64,000 nucleotides of DNA from Laetiporus sulphureus 93-53 (Eukaryota; Basidiomycota; Agaricomycetes; Polyporales; Laetiporaceae), in the NCBI RefSeq assembly GCF_001632365.1, contig NW_024468534.1, forward strand, positions 114,133 through 178,132, in the 5' to 3' direction. How positions within the stretch are numbered: position 1 is the first letter of the stretch; each line of letters starts with the position of its first letter. The position numbers were made by a program, and so were the translations under genes. The notes under the pieces are model-generated. The model was not told the origin of the DNA and searched no databases. It saw only the letters and a list, made by a program, of their open reading frames with translations. Positions 13,745 through 25,389 of this stretch are shown in pieces.

Positions 13745-14859
13745 TCAGATCAAGCCTTCTTGTCTCAATGCACCTACAATCATGTATGCAGACCGCCGGT
13801 CTCTGTCCATGCCTATCCAGTCGCCCTTGCGAGGCTTTGGCATAACATCGGGGAGCACAAAAATATCACCATCGGCGTCCTCTTCTGACTTTTCAACCTC
13901 GTCGTCAACATCGTCATCCAGGCCGCCCAACACTTCCTCCCAAATCGCATCCTCGACATTGACTCCGACAATCTTTGCATCCGGAGTCATGGGAAGCATC
14001 GATATGAGAATGTTTGCGAGAAGCTCGGAGGCTCCGTCCACTGCAATTGTCTGCAGCACCGGTAATGGAAGGTACTCCACCTGACATGGCGATGTCTCAG
14101 CGAGAATGTCAACCAGGAGTGCGTAGCAAACTATTTACCTCGATGAGCATACCCTTCGGAGCACCTCCTGCGAGCTTGACGTGGCCAAAGCGAACAAGCC
14201 AGTCGTTTCCGATTGAGTAGATGTACCCGTCAATTGTCAGCTGCTGTTGCGCCATCCCGATCCCTTGGCTTCTCTGCCCGGCGCTGGACGCTCCAGGCTG
14301 CCGCACTGACACCCATCGTGCACGCAGTTGCCCTAGTAGTTGCTCCAGCGCTCCAGGTGGGCTCACAGTCACCAGCGTGTTCCGCCAATGTGGGGGTGGA
14401 GTCGGCGAAGATTGGCCTGGCTGACTGTCCGAAGCAGCTTGAGCGAGCTCAGCCCGCGTCGGTGAAGTAGGATCCTCCAGTACAACAAACACGTTGTCTA
14501 CACAGTCAGCTAGATTGAGACACGCAGAAGGCGCATATACGTACCACCCATAGTAACTGTGTACATCACGCGCTCTGGAATGCGCATGGCAGGAGAGGTG
14601 CTGAGAGTGGAGCGGTATGATCCAAGGGAGAGGATCCATCTACCGCGCTGTACACCCTACATCAAACATCAGCAACATATATGCTGTACCATGATGTTTG
14701 GCCGAACTTGGTGATTTGCTTCGAGGTTCTCCCTTATTTTGTTGACACCGGTTGTGGGTGCGTTGATCCATCTCGCTAATCTTACGTGCCACAATTTATT
14801 TTAGTGCCATTAGCCAGTCAAGCGGGGGTTAAAGTTAATACTCACCCTATTATCCCCAT
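13745..14859 (-). CDS. MED20: Mediator of RNA polymerase II transcription subunit 20
   Basis: Five exons, 14859-14846, 14780-14708, 14656-14545, 14497-14139 and 14080-13745, give 297 residues. The N-terminus MGIIGLARW matches the Med20 start and is split by a 14-nt first exon. Further on come RGRWILSLGSYRSTLS, RVMYTVTMGDNVFVVLEDP, TVSPPGALEQLLGQLRARWVSVRQ, DGYIYSIGNDWLVRFG, GGAPKGMLIEVEYLPLPVL, and a C-terminal GMDRDRRSAYMIVGALRQEG. Med20 is part of the Mediator head and pairs with Med18. The donor of intron 2 is ambiguous: 14707 gives a 51-nt intron, while 14689 would give a 33-nt intron and six more codons; I prefer the former. An acidic insert (DDDVDDEVEKSEED) near the C-terminus is unusual. 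The gene is divergent from ORC4, 230 bp apart. Confidence 0.9.
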
Positions 14860-14959
14860 CCTGCGGCAGCCATGAGTGTCGGGACTCAACAAGCGGGCGT
14901 AGGTGGCAACGAGCGTGAGTGTTGTGGCCCGATCACGATGGCCAGCGCGTCGTGACCTT

Positions 14960-14982
14960 CCGTGACAGAACGCGTCGCGTCA
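14960..14982. promoter_or_regulatory. Possible MluI cell-cycle box between MED20 and ORC4
   Basis: The stretch contains ACGCGT at 14970-14975, immediately followed by CGCGT, so two overlapping MCB-like cores sit about 110-120 bp upstream of the ORC4 start codon. In yeasts MBF binds ACGCGT and drives G1/S genes, including replication genes. Use of this site here is inference; the motif is short and the region is GC-rich, so chance occurrence is possible. Confidence 0.35.
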
Positions 14983-15089
14983 CGGTGGCTCGTGCGCGCC
15001 AACATATCCCTCTCCAGTGTACACACGTACTGGTTCCAGGCGACAATTCCCCTGCAGATTTTTAGTGATTAACGACGCGCACGTAAGAT

Positions 15090-17547
15090 ATGCCTCCCAA
15101 ACGAAAGGCCTCTCAGACTGTTTATTCAGCGGCCCAAACTCCTACTAGACGATCTGGACGACTGCGAGGAGATTCCGCGTCTGCAGCCACTCCGCCTCCT
15201 GCCAAGAGGCAAAGGCGTATGCGGTCCACTGCGGATGTCGAGATTGATGAAGAATCTGCACCTGAGCATGATAGAGAACCTGCTACGCGTGTCACAAGGA
15301 GCCGAGAGGCGAATTGGAAACCGAGCCCTGCCTCAGCTGCAAGCGCAGTCGCGGGATCCAGCAAGCTACGCTCGAAGCAGCCCGAGCCCATCACAACCAC
15401 ACGGCGAGGCAATCATGCTCGAGTCTCCGAAAATGAAGAGGTGGAGGATGAAGATGAATTGCTCCTGACGCCATCGAAACGGCCACCTGCAAGCCCAGTA
15501 ACGCCTCCAAGGACGACAACAGGTACACCCCGCGTCGGCAGCGCGTTCATGGCATGCGTTGAGATCTCCAGCCCTGGAAGGCGCGCATTTAATGAGTCTT
15601 CCTCTGTTCACTCCTCGCGTCCCCAGTCAGGCTTGCGACACTTGCTCCAGGCACCTGTGCGAGCCCCGTCTCCTTCGCCTGTGAAACGGCCCACCGGGCA
15701 GTCCACTCCATCTACTCAGGGTCCTGAACTGCCTCAACGTTCCTCCTCGAGCCGTCGTAAAGCATTGCCGCAACCAATCTTTCCGTCTCTCCCGCGCTCT
15801 CCGCCATCATCTCCAACTAAACGGTTTCTCTCTCTTGCGACGCTTACTCCGTCCCCATGGAAACCCAGAGGAGAGGCTAATGTTCAGGTATCACCAAGTC
15901 GTAAAGGAAGAGGCATTCCGCCTCGTCTATATCCCTATCTAGAAGTGCAGAAACGTGCCATCCTGAAAGCCCTGCGCAACCCTCCGGAAATCGAAGAGGA
16001 AGCAGGCACAGAGCTCGAGGACGATGGCCCCTCTACCAACTCTATTGCGTATGAGCAGCTTAGCGATCTCCTCAAGGGCACTGTAGTGCGAGGAGAAGGC
16101 AACAGCTGCCTGCTCATCGGGCCACGCGGGAGTGGGAAAACGAGAGTAAGCGAACCGTCGGTCGCTCCACACTCACTGTTGACCGCAATCTAGATAGTCG
16201 AAAAGGCGATCACTGCCTTGCCCGACAACCCGATCGTGATCCGTCTCTCTGGCCATGCGCAACAGAACGATCGAGTTGCGATACGCGAGATCGCTCGTCA
16301 ATTGACACAGCAGACGGGGTCCTCGTTCTTGCAGACTGAGGAGGACAAGCTAACGGACGATGCATTCAACGACCCGGAGGACCCGTTCATTGACCGCCCA
16401 GAGGTCGCAACAGATACCACACTCTCCATCGCCCTCCCACCACCAGCACATCTGCTCGCTCTCATCTCCATGATACCCACCCTAACCCGCGCGACGATTG
16501 TCGTGATCGATGGGTTTGACCAATTCGCCACCCACGCGCGACAATCTTTGCTATACTGCCTCCTAGACACTGCACAGAGCTGCAGGGCAGCCAAGGGGAA
16601 CAAGGGCCTCGCGATCATTGGCGTGACGACGCGTGTGGACACGATCAACCTCCTCGAGAAACGGGTCAAGAGCCGGTTCTCAGGACGTATGTTGCGCACG
16701 GCGTGCCCTTGCCGGGTGGAGGATTGGCTTAGGGTTAGCCGCTCGATGTTGACTGCTCCCATAGAGACGGAGGCGGATGATGAATGGAATGGTCTGTGGG
16801 CAACTACCGTGGACAGATTCTTGAAACGCGATGCTGTGGTGGATGTCCTCAGGGATACGTTCGAGCTGACCCGCGATGTGCGAACACTCTGTCGTATACT
16901 TGTAAGATGGCATCCTCAACCTCACTGTGCCAATACTCATTCACATGCCTTAGACACCTGTAGTGGTTGAGCTGTCACCAGAAGCACCCACTCTTTCTGC
17001 GTCTACACTCGATTCAGCCGCTGGCATCCAACGTTGCCCTTCAAGGTTCCCTTTCCTTCCAGGTAGGCGCTCCACATCGTATCGCGTTAGTATCATTTGA
17101 CTGACGCCTCTTCTGCTGCCACAGCTCTCTCATATCCAGCTCTTTCTTTGTTGGTCGCTGCGATGCACGCACAGACCTCCGGCCACGATGCATTCACATT
17201 TGAAATGCTGCATGAAAGCTTCCGCGACCAGGTTCGCACCTCGCTGTCTGCGCCGGTCCAGGTCGATGGCGGCAGTGTTGGTATGCTGCAATGCAGCCGG
17301 AACGTGCTGTTCGGAGTGAGTACAGTCATTCTGCACTATTGATATGATCTATTTGGCTGAGATATGTACTTGAACGCAGGCTTTCGAGCATTTGGTCTCC
17401 CTGCGAGCATTTGTAGCGGCGACACCTTCGACAAGCACATCGAGAGAGTTTGTGCTCTATAGGTGTGCCATTGACAGATTCGACGTCAAAACAGCAGTAG
17501 ATCAGTCGCACCAAACCTTGAAGAAATGGCTCAACAAGGCACAATAG
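15090..17547 (+). CDS. ORC4: Origin recognition complex subunit 4
   Basis: Five exons, 15090-16145, 16194-16901, 16954-17062, 17125-17315 and 17380-17547, give 743 residues. About 280 N-terminal residues are basic, Ser/Pro-rich and probably disordered, starting MPPKRKAS. The AAA+ core then begins with YPYLEVQKRAILKALRNP and Walker A GPRGSGKT (around residue 345), split right after the Lys-Thr-Arg by the first intron. IVVIDGFDQFA is the Walker B region, and the sensor/arginine region is near RVKSRFSGR. The winged-helix part ends with KWLNKAQ. ORC4 binds ATP within the six-subunit complex that marks replication origins. The long N-terminal tail is larger than in animal ORC4. The gene pairs divergently with MED20, and an MCB-like motif lies upstream. 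Confidence 0.92.
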
Positions 17548-17863
17548 ATGATTTCTTTCCCCGATGCATACATATCACTTGCAGCCAACGAGTGCGCAGA
17601 GCCGACACACTGGCGACTCTGGGAAGTTCTTTAGTCTGCTGTCAGTCGCCTGCACTGTGCTTCTATGTATGTAGCGTAGACTGGATGGAGCCCCGGCGGG
17701 GCTGTGGCGGGGCACGCTTTGTCGGACGTATCCGGTATCACTCATCAGATCATATATATTTCACGCAAGCTATTTGTTAATTGATATCGGATGGTATGAT
17801 CATTACTATCGATCGTGATGGTACAACTCCGACCCGAGTGCTTTCTTGACTTCAGGAACCCAT
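17548..17863. other. Convergent 3' intergenic region
   Basis: A 316-bp gap lies tail-to-tail between ORC4 and the CipC-like gene. I see no coding segment; it presumably holds the two 3' UTRs. Confidence 0.5.
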
Positions 17864-18412
17864 TTAGTAGACGTTGAAATCCTGCTGCACAATCTCGTTG
17901 GTCTGCTCGCGAGCTATAGACACAGAGATTAGCGAAGCATAGAAAAGAAATCGACTGAACATGATACGGACCCGATCGCTTCGCCCTCTCACGGTCCACG
18001 AAGTCGAGCTGGAGAATGAATGCATCAGTAGGCATCCTCGAATGCTCTGTCCGTGCAGTACTTACACCCTTGGTCTCAACCAAGCGGTCGACGAAGGCAC
18101 CAGTGAAACCAGCCCTGTTGGCGAAATAAGCGTCATAATGATGTGTCAGCGGGATGGACGCGACTTACAAAAGCTCCTTGGCCTCAGCGTGCGAGGCGGG
18201 CTTTCCGTTCTGTTCGCAGTGCTTCTCGTAGGCCTTGGCGGCCTCGTAGGCAGCGGCACCAGAAATCACCTCGTGCGAGAGCTCAGCCTGGTGAGGCGAG
18301 TTGACGGCCTGTATGGATAGGACGCGTCAGTACATAGCTAGTGCTTCGCCAGACGCATCGAGCGCACCTGGTTGTATGCGTCTTGCTTGTCAGAACCGTC
18401 GAACCAACCCAT
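17864..18412 (-). CDS. CipC-like small protein (DUF3759)
   Basis: Five exons, 18412-18368, 18308-18169, 18114-18066, 18008-17972 and 17913-17864, give 106 residues. The protein starts MGWFDGSDKQDAYNQ and continues HEVISGAAAYEAAKAYEKHCEQNGKPASHAEAKELLAGFTGAFVDRLVETKGLDF (split here by introns), the hallmark of the CipC/DUF3759 family. Members are small, soluble, abundant fungal proteins reported in stress, antibiotic-response and pathogenic or wood-degrading contexts; the molecular function is not known. There is no signal peptide. Four introns in 321 coding bases is dense but each keeps phase. The upstream 1.5 kb has no other gene, leaving room for an extended promoter. Confidence 0.92.
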
Positions 18413-19975
18413 GATGTTATTGAGAGCGTGTAGAGGTATCGATGAAGGGGGAAAGAAAGGGGCTGCGGAAAACGGCTGGAGGATAGGCTCTTTTATATGT
18501 GCGGCGGGCCGTGTCTTATGTCACCTTTTCAGCCCGCCGGCTCGTTTCGCCGTCACATCATTTTCGAATTTCTACTGCGCCCGATGCTGTAGACGTGCCA
18601 GATATGGAAGTTTTGTACAGAATGATGCAGATCTCGATCATTGGAAGTTCCGCGTTACAGGGCGCTGCAACGTGTGCAACGCCCTGGCATCGCTTTCCGG
18701 TGCTCTCTCCCCTCCTGCTCTATCTCTTCGGCGGTTGTCGGTCAGTTGAGCACCGTGCAAATTCATCGCTTCCATCACCCCATCCCCCCCCCCCCAGCGC
18801 CTCTCGGCCTCCGCAGTCGAACGTAGGTGCCCTCGTTGATAGCATTTGGGACGGCCTTCGTCATCGCTCCCTTTGTCGTGGAGTGCCAAGAATGAGCTAT
18901 AATGAGCAATAACCACTAGCTTCATCCATTCTCCTTCATCCATTCAATAACCACTAGCTTCATACATTCTCCGCTCTTGAATCTCATCAAAGTTGGTTAC
19001 CTCGCTGATCTGGTGTGCTCGTTTCTCGAATCAAAAGAAAACCCCGGATGAAAGATGTTGATTCCCTCAACTCCACCTGGTCACACACTGCTCGCCATGG
19101 AGACCGCCGCCGCTGCGGTGGACTAACTGGCATGGGAACACATCAGGAGTGATTGTTGTGCAGCTCCACCAGAAGCAGGAGGTCCGTCTACGCAGTGGAC
19201 CAAAGCGGCATCAGCTTTTCCATGGACTACATAGAACTCGCATGCATGATGAGCGCAGCTTTGCCGCTACATCAATCACCTGAAGAAGCGTGCATGTGCG
19301 AAGATGCACCATGCGTCGGGTGATGTCAGCTCATTCCTTCTGATTGCACCAAGATTGTAAAGCCCTATCAGATGTTACGAGAGCGATTTCGCAAGGACTT
19401 GCCCAAAGTTCGAAATGGACATTCCTCCCGCGACTGAAGGAGGCTGATACGAGGATGGCCATGCGGGGTACGAATCATCATGCATCAGCCTCGTGGCTAT
19501 AGAACAAGGTCTCAAACACAAGACAACGGGGCTGCGCCAGCTTTTCGGCATTTGCACGCAGTCACCGGACCAAACCAGCCTTCGAGCGTTGCATGGGATT
19601 GACCAATTGATGAGTTAAAGCCGAGGGGTGACTTAGTCCTCCACAGCAAGAGACAAGCTGACGCAAAGAGGGACTGCGACATTGAAGGATACGCGTCACT
19701 TTTAAATGCATCACGTGACCGTACCCATGATAGATCCGTGTTTTGAGCTCGCCGCTTGGGTCATTGGGGGCGACTCCGTACTTACCTCTGCCCACCACCT
19801 TCGACTATCAAACCTCATCTCTTTCTGAGAACATTTCTGTTTCATGCGGCCTAGTGACACCGCGAACATACCGTCCGCAGGGCCCAGTGCAATTCCAGAG
19901 CTCGATGCGAGTTATGTGGACGAATCGTGAGCAGGTTTCGTATGGCCCGCGCGCGGCAAACTTTAATCTGACATT
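18413..19975. other. Long intergenic region between CipC-like gene and patatin-type lipase
   Basis: About 1.56 kb with no gene I can support. The open stretches are short and lack splice paths to a known family. It contains a run of 12 C at 18784-18795, a 27-bp direct repeat at 18908-18972, and the promoter regions of both flanking, divergently oriented genes. Its upstream length suggests a regulated promoter for the CipC-like gene, but I recognise no binding site with confidence. Confidence 0.5.
18908..18972. repeat. 27-bp direct repeat, two copies
   Basis: Two copies of a 27-base unit beginning AATAACCACTAGCTTCAT lie at 18908-18934 and 18946-18972. They differ at one base (C versus A in the middle) and are offset by 38 bases. 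The spacer repeats part of the unit (TTCATCCATT), so this looks like a small local duplication. It is about 500 bp upstream of the CipC-like start. Confidence 0.8.
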
Positions 19976-22900
19976 ATGCCGGACAGACATATGCAGGCCT
20001 TCGCGGAGGCACTGCGCACGGAAGACTACGATCTGAACGACCAGCCGTCGGCGGACAGTGTCAGTGTACGAAGCGGTGCGACGACGCCTCGCGTGCGGAA
20101 GATATCCGCTTTGTCAGATTTTGCGCCGGTCAACGTGAAAGTAAGCAGGTGAGCTCAAATGGGACTGAAATCGATGGCAAGACTTATCCGATAACGAATG
20201 AAGGCGCAGGAGGTCAAAGAAGCCGCCGCCAAGGCGACAGGAATGGCTCTATCTGATTGTTCGGTGGCCGCTTCTGGTATGTCGCGCCGTGCATCTAAAG
20301 ACGGCATGTACGATAACGTGTCCATAGACGCTCATATTCTTATTCATTGCTGTCCAATTCAGCCTGTATGTGCTGATTCGGCAGCTTGTCAATGCGAAGG
20401 AATGGTTGTCTGCTTGTGAGCAGCTCAAGCCTTCGCAACGTGTCTCACGCGGCTAAATCGAGATAGGGCGTGGTCGCAAGGGCGTTCTTCGCCAAAGGCT
20501 GCGCAATGCACAGACTTACCAAGTAAGCGTCTGGGCAACAGGATCAAATGACTCAATCTGACACATAGGTGTACCCAAGGAATGGAAAGAAGCAGCGCTT
20601 GTGCTTGATGAATACATGCATTTCGATGAGTGGAAGCATATAGAAGAGGATCCTTATTATGATTGGAAATTGGTCAGGAGGGTGAGACCGAATCAGTACA
20701 ACTGAATGCAAACGCTGACCACCATTATCTCTCGTAAATAAGGTCCGGAGGTCCCTCAGGACTCTCAGGGAGAGGAAGGACGTGCGCAGTCTCTTGGAGG
20801 TGCTCGAGACATGTGTCCGTCACAACTTTGCCGGTGTCGAGTCTGCAAGGTACGTGTTAGGCATTTCATATGTGTGCAATAGACAATTAATTTCGTACAG
20901 ATTGTACAGTGAAGTAAGTCGTTACATGGGCATGCAGCTGTGTGGCCTAACGTCGCTACTGCTGCAGACATTCTATGGCACTAAAGATTTGATTGAAGGT
21001 ACATGGTTTATGTCTCACGTTCATAGCTTGGTCGCTTATGTTGTTTTTCAAGATTACGTTAATGAAGAAGAGAAGGCACTGGAATTTGTTCGCGAGTCTG
21101 TGGAACTACCGAATGACGAGAAGAGACGGTTCTTCAAGAGCGTCAACACGAACCTGGGGACATCCGCACTGTGTCTGTCTGGTGGTGCTTCCTTCGGCTA
21201 CTGTGTGTATCGTTTTCGCGGCCTTTTTTCCAGAACACTGATTGACTTGAGATAATCTTAGACCATTTCGGAGTGGTCAAAGCGTTCTTGGATGCCGGTC
21301 TTCTCCCACGTGTGATCTCAGGTACATCCGCTGGCGGTGTTGTCGCTGCCATGGCATGTACAAGAACGGACGCGGAGCTGAAGCGGATGCTTGTACCTGA
21401 GCTGGCAAGGCACATTACAGCCTTTGAGGAGCCTTTCGGCTTGTGGATCAAGCGGTTCTGGACTACAGGTGCCAGATTCGACGGTTTGCTGTGGGCGAGG
21501 AAGGTAAGTCACAATCAAGATCGATATATGCATCCACCAATAGCTTTCTTCCACAAGCTCTGTTTCTTCACGCGCGGTTCTATGACCTTCAAGGAAGCAT
21601 ATTTGCGCACTGGACGGATTTTGAATATCTCTGTCGTGCCGGCCGATCGTCATTCGTGAGTACATCTGTGACTCCTTCAGAGATCTTTGAAATGCTCATA
21701 CAAAGACAGGCCGACGAAGCTGCTCAACTATGTGACAGCGCCGGACACGATCATCTGGAGCGCGCTGCTCGCGTCTGCTGCTGTACCTGGTATCTTGAAT
21801 CCAGTCGTCCTCATGCAGAAGCTGAAGGATGGTAGGATTGTACCATGGAGTTGGGGCAGTAAATTCAAGGACGGATCGCTCAGGTAGGTCTAGTCTCGCA
21901 TGGCGTTCGAGTCTCTCTGCTCATTCTTCCTATCTCAGGGTTGACATTCCCGTTCAAGCTCTTAACTTGTACTTCAACGGTATATGCGGTCGACTTATAC
22001 AGCTCAATGAGACGTCACTCACATGAAATTGCTGCAGTCACGCATCCGATTGTGTCGCAAGTGAACCCGCATGTGCATCTTTTCTTCTTTGCCCCACAAG
22101 GATCTGCTGGGAAGCCGGTTGCACACCGGAGGAGTAAAGGTAACGTATCCGTCCAGGCCTTTGTTCTCCACCATGTTCAAATGACTTCCGTATCAGGATG
22201 GAGAGGAAACTTTCTTCTGTCTGCTGCGGAACAATGGTTGAAGCTCGAGCTTACGAAAAACTTTAAGGTTTGTGCTGTTCCCCTTTGTTTATGCCAATAG
22301 CTGATTTTATTCGTCACGCCGCAGTTGATTCGTGATCTCGACTTACTACCCCAACTGCTCGGTCAAGATTGGTCAAGCGTGTTTCTACAGCGTTTCGAAG
22401 GCAGTGTAACGTGAGTTGGTTTGCAATACCCAGTCCATCGGCTCGTTATCGAGCTATTCTTCCTATTCTTCTGCAGGATTTGGCCGAGGACCCGGATCAT
22501 GGTGAGTATGCATTTCAAATGGGGCTTCAAAAACTTACGGTTTGATGGCTCCCAGGACTTTATGCATATTTTGAGTGACCCTGATCAGGTGGAATTGGCA
22601 AGAATGATATATGTCGGTCAGCTGGTCACTTGGCCGAAGGTGAGCTCATCTCTTTCAGGCCATTGAACGGCAGCTCAATTCGCCGGCGACAGTTGCACAT
22701 GATAGAGAACAGGTATCGTCTCGAGAAGCAGATTTTTCTTGGCAGACAGGCTGTCCGAAAGGCTTTGTCTCGAACCCAGGAAAAGTCTGCCCAGAAGCTG
22801 GATGCGATGCCGCACGAGCGAGTTCCTGTTCCCAATACCGGCACGAAGCTTCCCACCCTCGTGGGCACGCCCACGCTTACGACGGCATTAGATTCACCAC

Positions 22901-23448
22901 TTCCAATGGACACCGATGCGGAGACTGCGTATCTAAATCGGACCCGTAAACACGAGCGCAAACCTACTTCGCCCACCGTGAATGGCTACACTGCTGGCGG
23001 TAGCTCTCATGATTCTCATCGTCAATCCGTCAAACGTCGAACATGGGCGGCATCTGTGTCGCACCGCACGGATAAAGATGTTACGAATGAGGGAGATCAT
23101 GGGGCAGCGACGCCTGGTTCCCCGCCGCCGAATGACAGCGAGCATCAACATGCGCAAGCTGCGGCTCGACAGACCTCATCCGCTCCAAGCAATCCTGTCG
23201 AGTTCTTGCGACGGCTAGGCAATGGGACCATCGCGGCTACGCTCGCACCATTCTCGTCCATGCGGCGAAATAACAGGGAGCAAGACGACAGGACGGTTGA
23301 CCCGTCGTGGTCTGGGGACAGTTCGTCGGATGACGATGACCTATCCGTCATATCCCGGAGGCATCGACCTCCTTCGGTGTTTGATTTGAGATCGGATATG
23401 GAGAGAAGGTACCAAGAAGACGACGTTCATGACAATGATGACTTGTAG
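19976..23448 (+). CDS. Patatin-type triacylglycerol lipase (TGL3/4/5-like, DUF3336)
   Basis: Nineteen exons (19976-20148, 20210-20276, 20328-20415, 20467-20522, 20580-20681, 20743-20849, 20901-20913, 20968-20998, 21053-21202, 21262-21503, 21558-21655, 21710-21883, 21939-21979, 22038-22139, 22197-22267, 22325-22410, 22477-22501, 22556-22639, 22693-23448) give 821 residues. A membrane segment near residue 85 is followed by the DUF3336 region (EWKEAALVLDEYMHFDEWK, DPYYDWKLVRRVRRSL). The patatin domain has the oxyanion loop SGGASFG, the nucleophile elbow GTSAG and the dyad Asp in KDGSLR. These enzymes release fatty acids from lipid-droplet triacylglycerol and can also act as phospholipases or acyltransferases. 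The C-terminal 250 residues are hydrophilic and probably disordered. A 13-nt exon (20901-20913) is required by phase. Confidence 0.93.
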
Positions 23449-23823
23449 CTGCAACCTCCGCTCTAGAGATTTTTCACTGGAAACACGGTATAGGGTAGCA
23501 CTTAGGATCTCACTTTGTAACATTTCGTCACAGTGCTCTGCATGTACAATATCCACATCATTGCTATTATGCATGTATCATATGTAAAACTCCCATGAAG
23601 GAATCACTTCGAAATACCTCTCATCAAGAATAGACTCAGCAAAATCTGAGCTGGATACATAGTCAAGTCGTGGAAGACCACCGCGGATGCCTGTTCCATG
23701 GGTTGATTCAGAGCTCTAATTATGTGGGAATGTCTAGATATTTGGGCATAGGTTGACCGTTGGGTTTCCATACAGTGAGTGACATTCTGAAGCTCATCCC
23801 TCGGAATGCTAACATAAACCATT
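23449..23823. other. Intergenic region downstream of the lipase
   Basis: About 375 bp. It holds the lipase 3' UTR and the region before the next candidate ORF. An antisense open stretch across 23604-24065 has no recognisable family or splice context, and I do not call it. Confidence 0.4.
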
Positions 23824-25044
23824 TTGCCATCAATCTTGCAGGCAAATCCCGCTCCCTTCCGAAACTCAACGATTTTGACAGGTGTGATCGAACGTATTGC
23901 GGCTGTCATGTTCGTTTTCTCTATCACGCACGACCATTTCCAGAAGTTCAAGGCCACCATTCCTTTGCTAGCTGCTGCCGCCAGACATATTGCAGGTAAA
24001 TATTCCTTTCCACGTAGCGGTATGGGTCGTCGTTCCGGTGTTCGCGCAATTCTTCGCAGAATCAAGGCGCGCCGGATCGCGCAACGTGCCTACGCAAAGG
24101 TTGGCAAATCTGGTCGAACCAGTGAGCTGTATCTTACAAAATATGATATACAGGCATCGTTTCAAATACGTTTGCTCAAACCAGGCGGCTCACTGCGCTC
24201 TTGGAGTCACTACTACACCTGGAGTCAAGCGAAATGGCAGATACATGACCCGCTATTTCAAGATGTTGTGTCTGACCTTGCTGAGGAGTTTGCGGACTGC
24301 ACACTTCATGACTATGCCTCAGGTAAACCTGAATCATCGATGGTCGACATAGAAGACCTTGTCTCTACTTTGGTGGCTTTGACCCTGGGATCCGCCGATC
24401 ATCTTGAAGCAACCGAGTCTAAACATCCCTCCAAACCGGCTGAAAACAACTTGAATGAGCTCGTGGAACTTATGGGAAATCTACGACTAGACGATCTCGA
24501 TAACTTACATAACGCAGGCGAGTTCAGCTCGGAGTCGACTCTCGGAAATGAAGTCAGCCTTTCCCAAGAGTCGCTCTGCCCGGCTTGCTATACTATGTCT
24601 CCACAGCAATCTTCAGCTATCTCTGAACCATCTGCATCTGTGGAAAAGCTGGAAGAAGTCCATAAGGTCCAGACTCTGCTGGCGGTGGTCGGATCGTTTG
24701 ATGACACTCCAAAGACGCATCACGCGGAACTTCCTGCTCCTGCTTCTACGGATCTCGCGCCAGTCATATCTTCAACCACATCCCCTGGTATCCACTCTGT
24801 ACTACGACATTTTGCTTCGAACGATGCTACAGACACCTATCCAAGCCGACCAGCTCCGTGCCTGCGTAAAATTCCTACTATCATCAGGACGAGGAACTTC
24901 GCGTCTAAATGGTCCTCTTTCTCTCCGTTGTCTCTCAGCGCGCTTCCCTTCTTCTTTGAGGCCTGCGCAACTGCATTCTCGCCTCTCAGAGATAGAACGA
25001 CTGCTTCGCTTCCTCGGGGTTGCCACATGCTGAAACTGGAATGA
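23824..25044 (+). CDS. Uncharacterised protein, single open frame
   Basis: One uninterrupted frame of 406 codons from ATG to TGA, unusual here because most neighbours are split every 100-200 bases. The N-terminal 130 residues are basic (GMGRRSGVRAILRRIKARR) with two hydrophobic patches; the middle is acidic and Leu-rich (NELVELMGNLRLDDLDNLHN); the C-terminus is Ser/Pro-rich. I recognise no domain. A GTAAAT after TTGCAG near 23996 could be a splice donor, so the N-terminus may differ. The length makes a real gene likely but not certain; a decayed or lineage-specific gene is the alternative. Confidence 0.45.
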   Translation: MPSILQANPAPFRNSTILTGVIERIAAVMFVFSITHDHFQKFKATIPLLAAAARHIAGKYSFPRSGMGRRSGVRAILRRIKARRIAQRAYAKVGKSGRTSELYLTKYDIQASFQIRLLKPGGSLRSWSHYYTWSQAKWQIHDPLFQDVVSDLAEEFADCTLHDYASGKPESSMVDIEDLVSTLVALTLGSADHLEATESKHPSKPAENNLNELVELMGNLRLDDLDNLHNAGEFSSESTLGNEVSLSQESLCPACYTMSPQQSSAISEPSASVEKLEEVHKVQTLLAVVGSFDDTPKTHHAELPAPASTDLAPVISSTTSPGIHSVLRHFASNDATDTYPSRPAPCLRKIPTIIRTRNFASKWSSFSPLSLSALPFFFEACATAFSPLRDRTTASLPRGCHMLKLE

Positions 25045-25389
25045 TGACCTCCTGGTTCTGTCTAAACTATCCTGACAGTCTCTGTAACATCACAATCTCC
25101 CTCAGCCATGCTCATTCAAGATGTAACTCGTGAAGGACAAACTACAGTGTATCGCCTCAACTTTCCATGTACCCCTTGATTTGTTCTCATTACTAGATCT
25201 CTGCCTTGGGACGCTCAATATTCTGCGACTACTGCATCATCAAAAGCCTGGACATCTTGTCAGTTTGCTACATGTAATAATGACGGGAAATCAATACCAT
25301 TCTATCAGGTGGACACTGTTCATTACATACCCGTACGACGTGCTTCTGAGCGTTAAACGTCGGACGTCTCTAGCTGATGGCGCGGGACG
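25045..25389. other. Intergenic region before the tRNase Z-like relic
   Basis: About 345 bp in which I see no gene. It could contain more of the decayed tRNase Z-like fragment, because the parent gene would continue in this direction, but I could not align it by eye. Confidence 0.4.

Noticed and set aside
14657..14689. A 33-nt intron in MED20
   Set aside because: It is shorter than any other intron here; a GTTCGG donor 18 bases upstream gives a 51-nt intron in the same phase, so I used that instead.
23604..24065. Minus-strand frame of 153 codons overlapping the uncharacterised ORF at 23824
   Set aside because: Overlaps a longer open frame on the other strand and shows no recognisable domain; at most one of the two is real.
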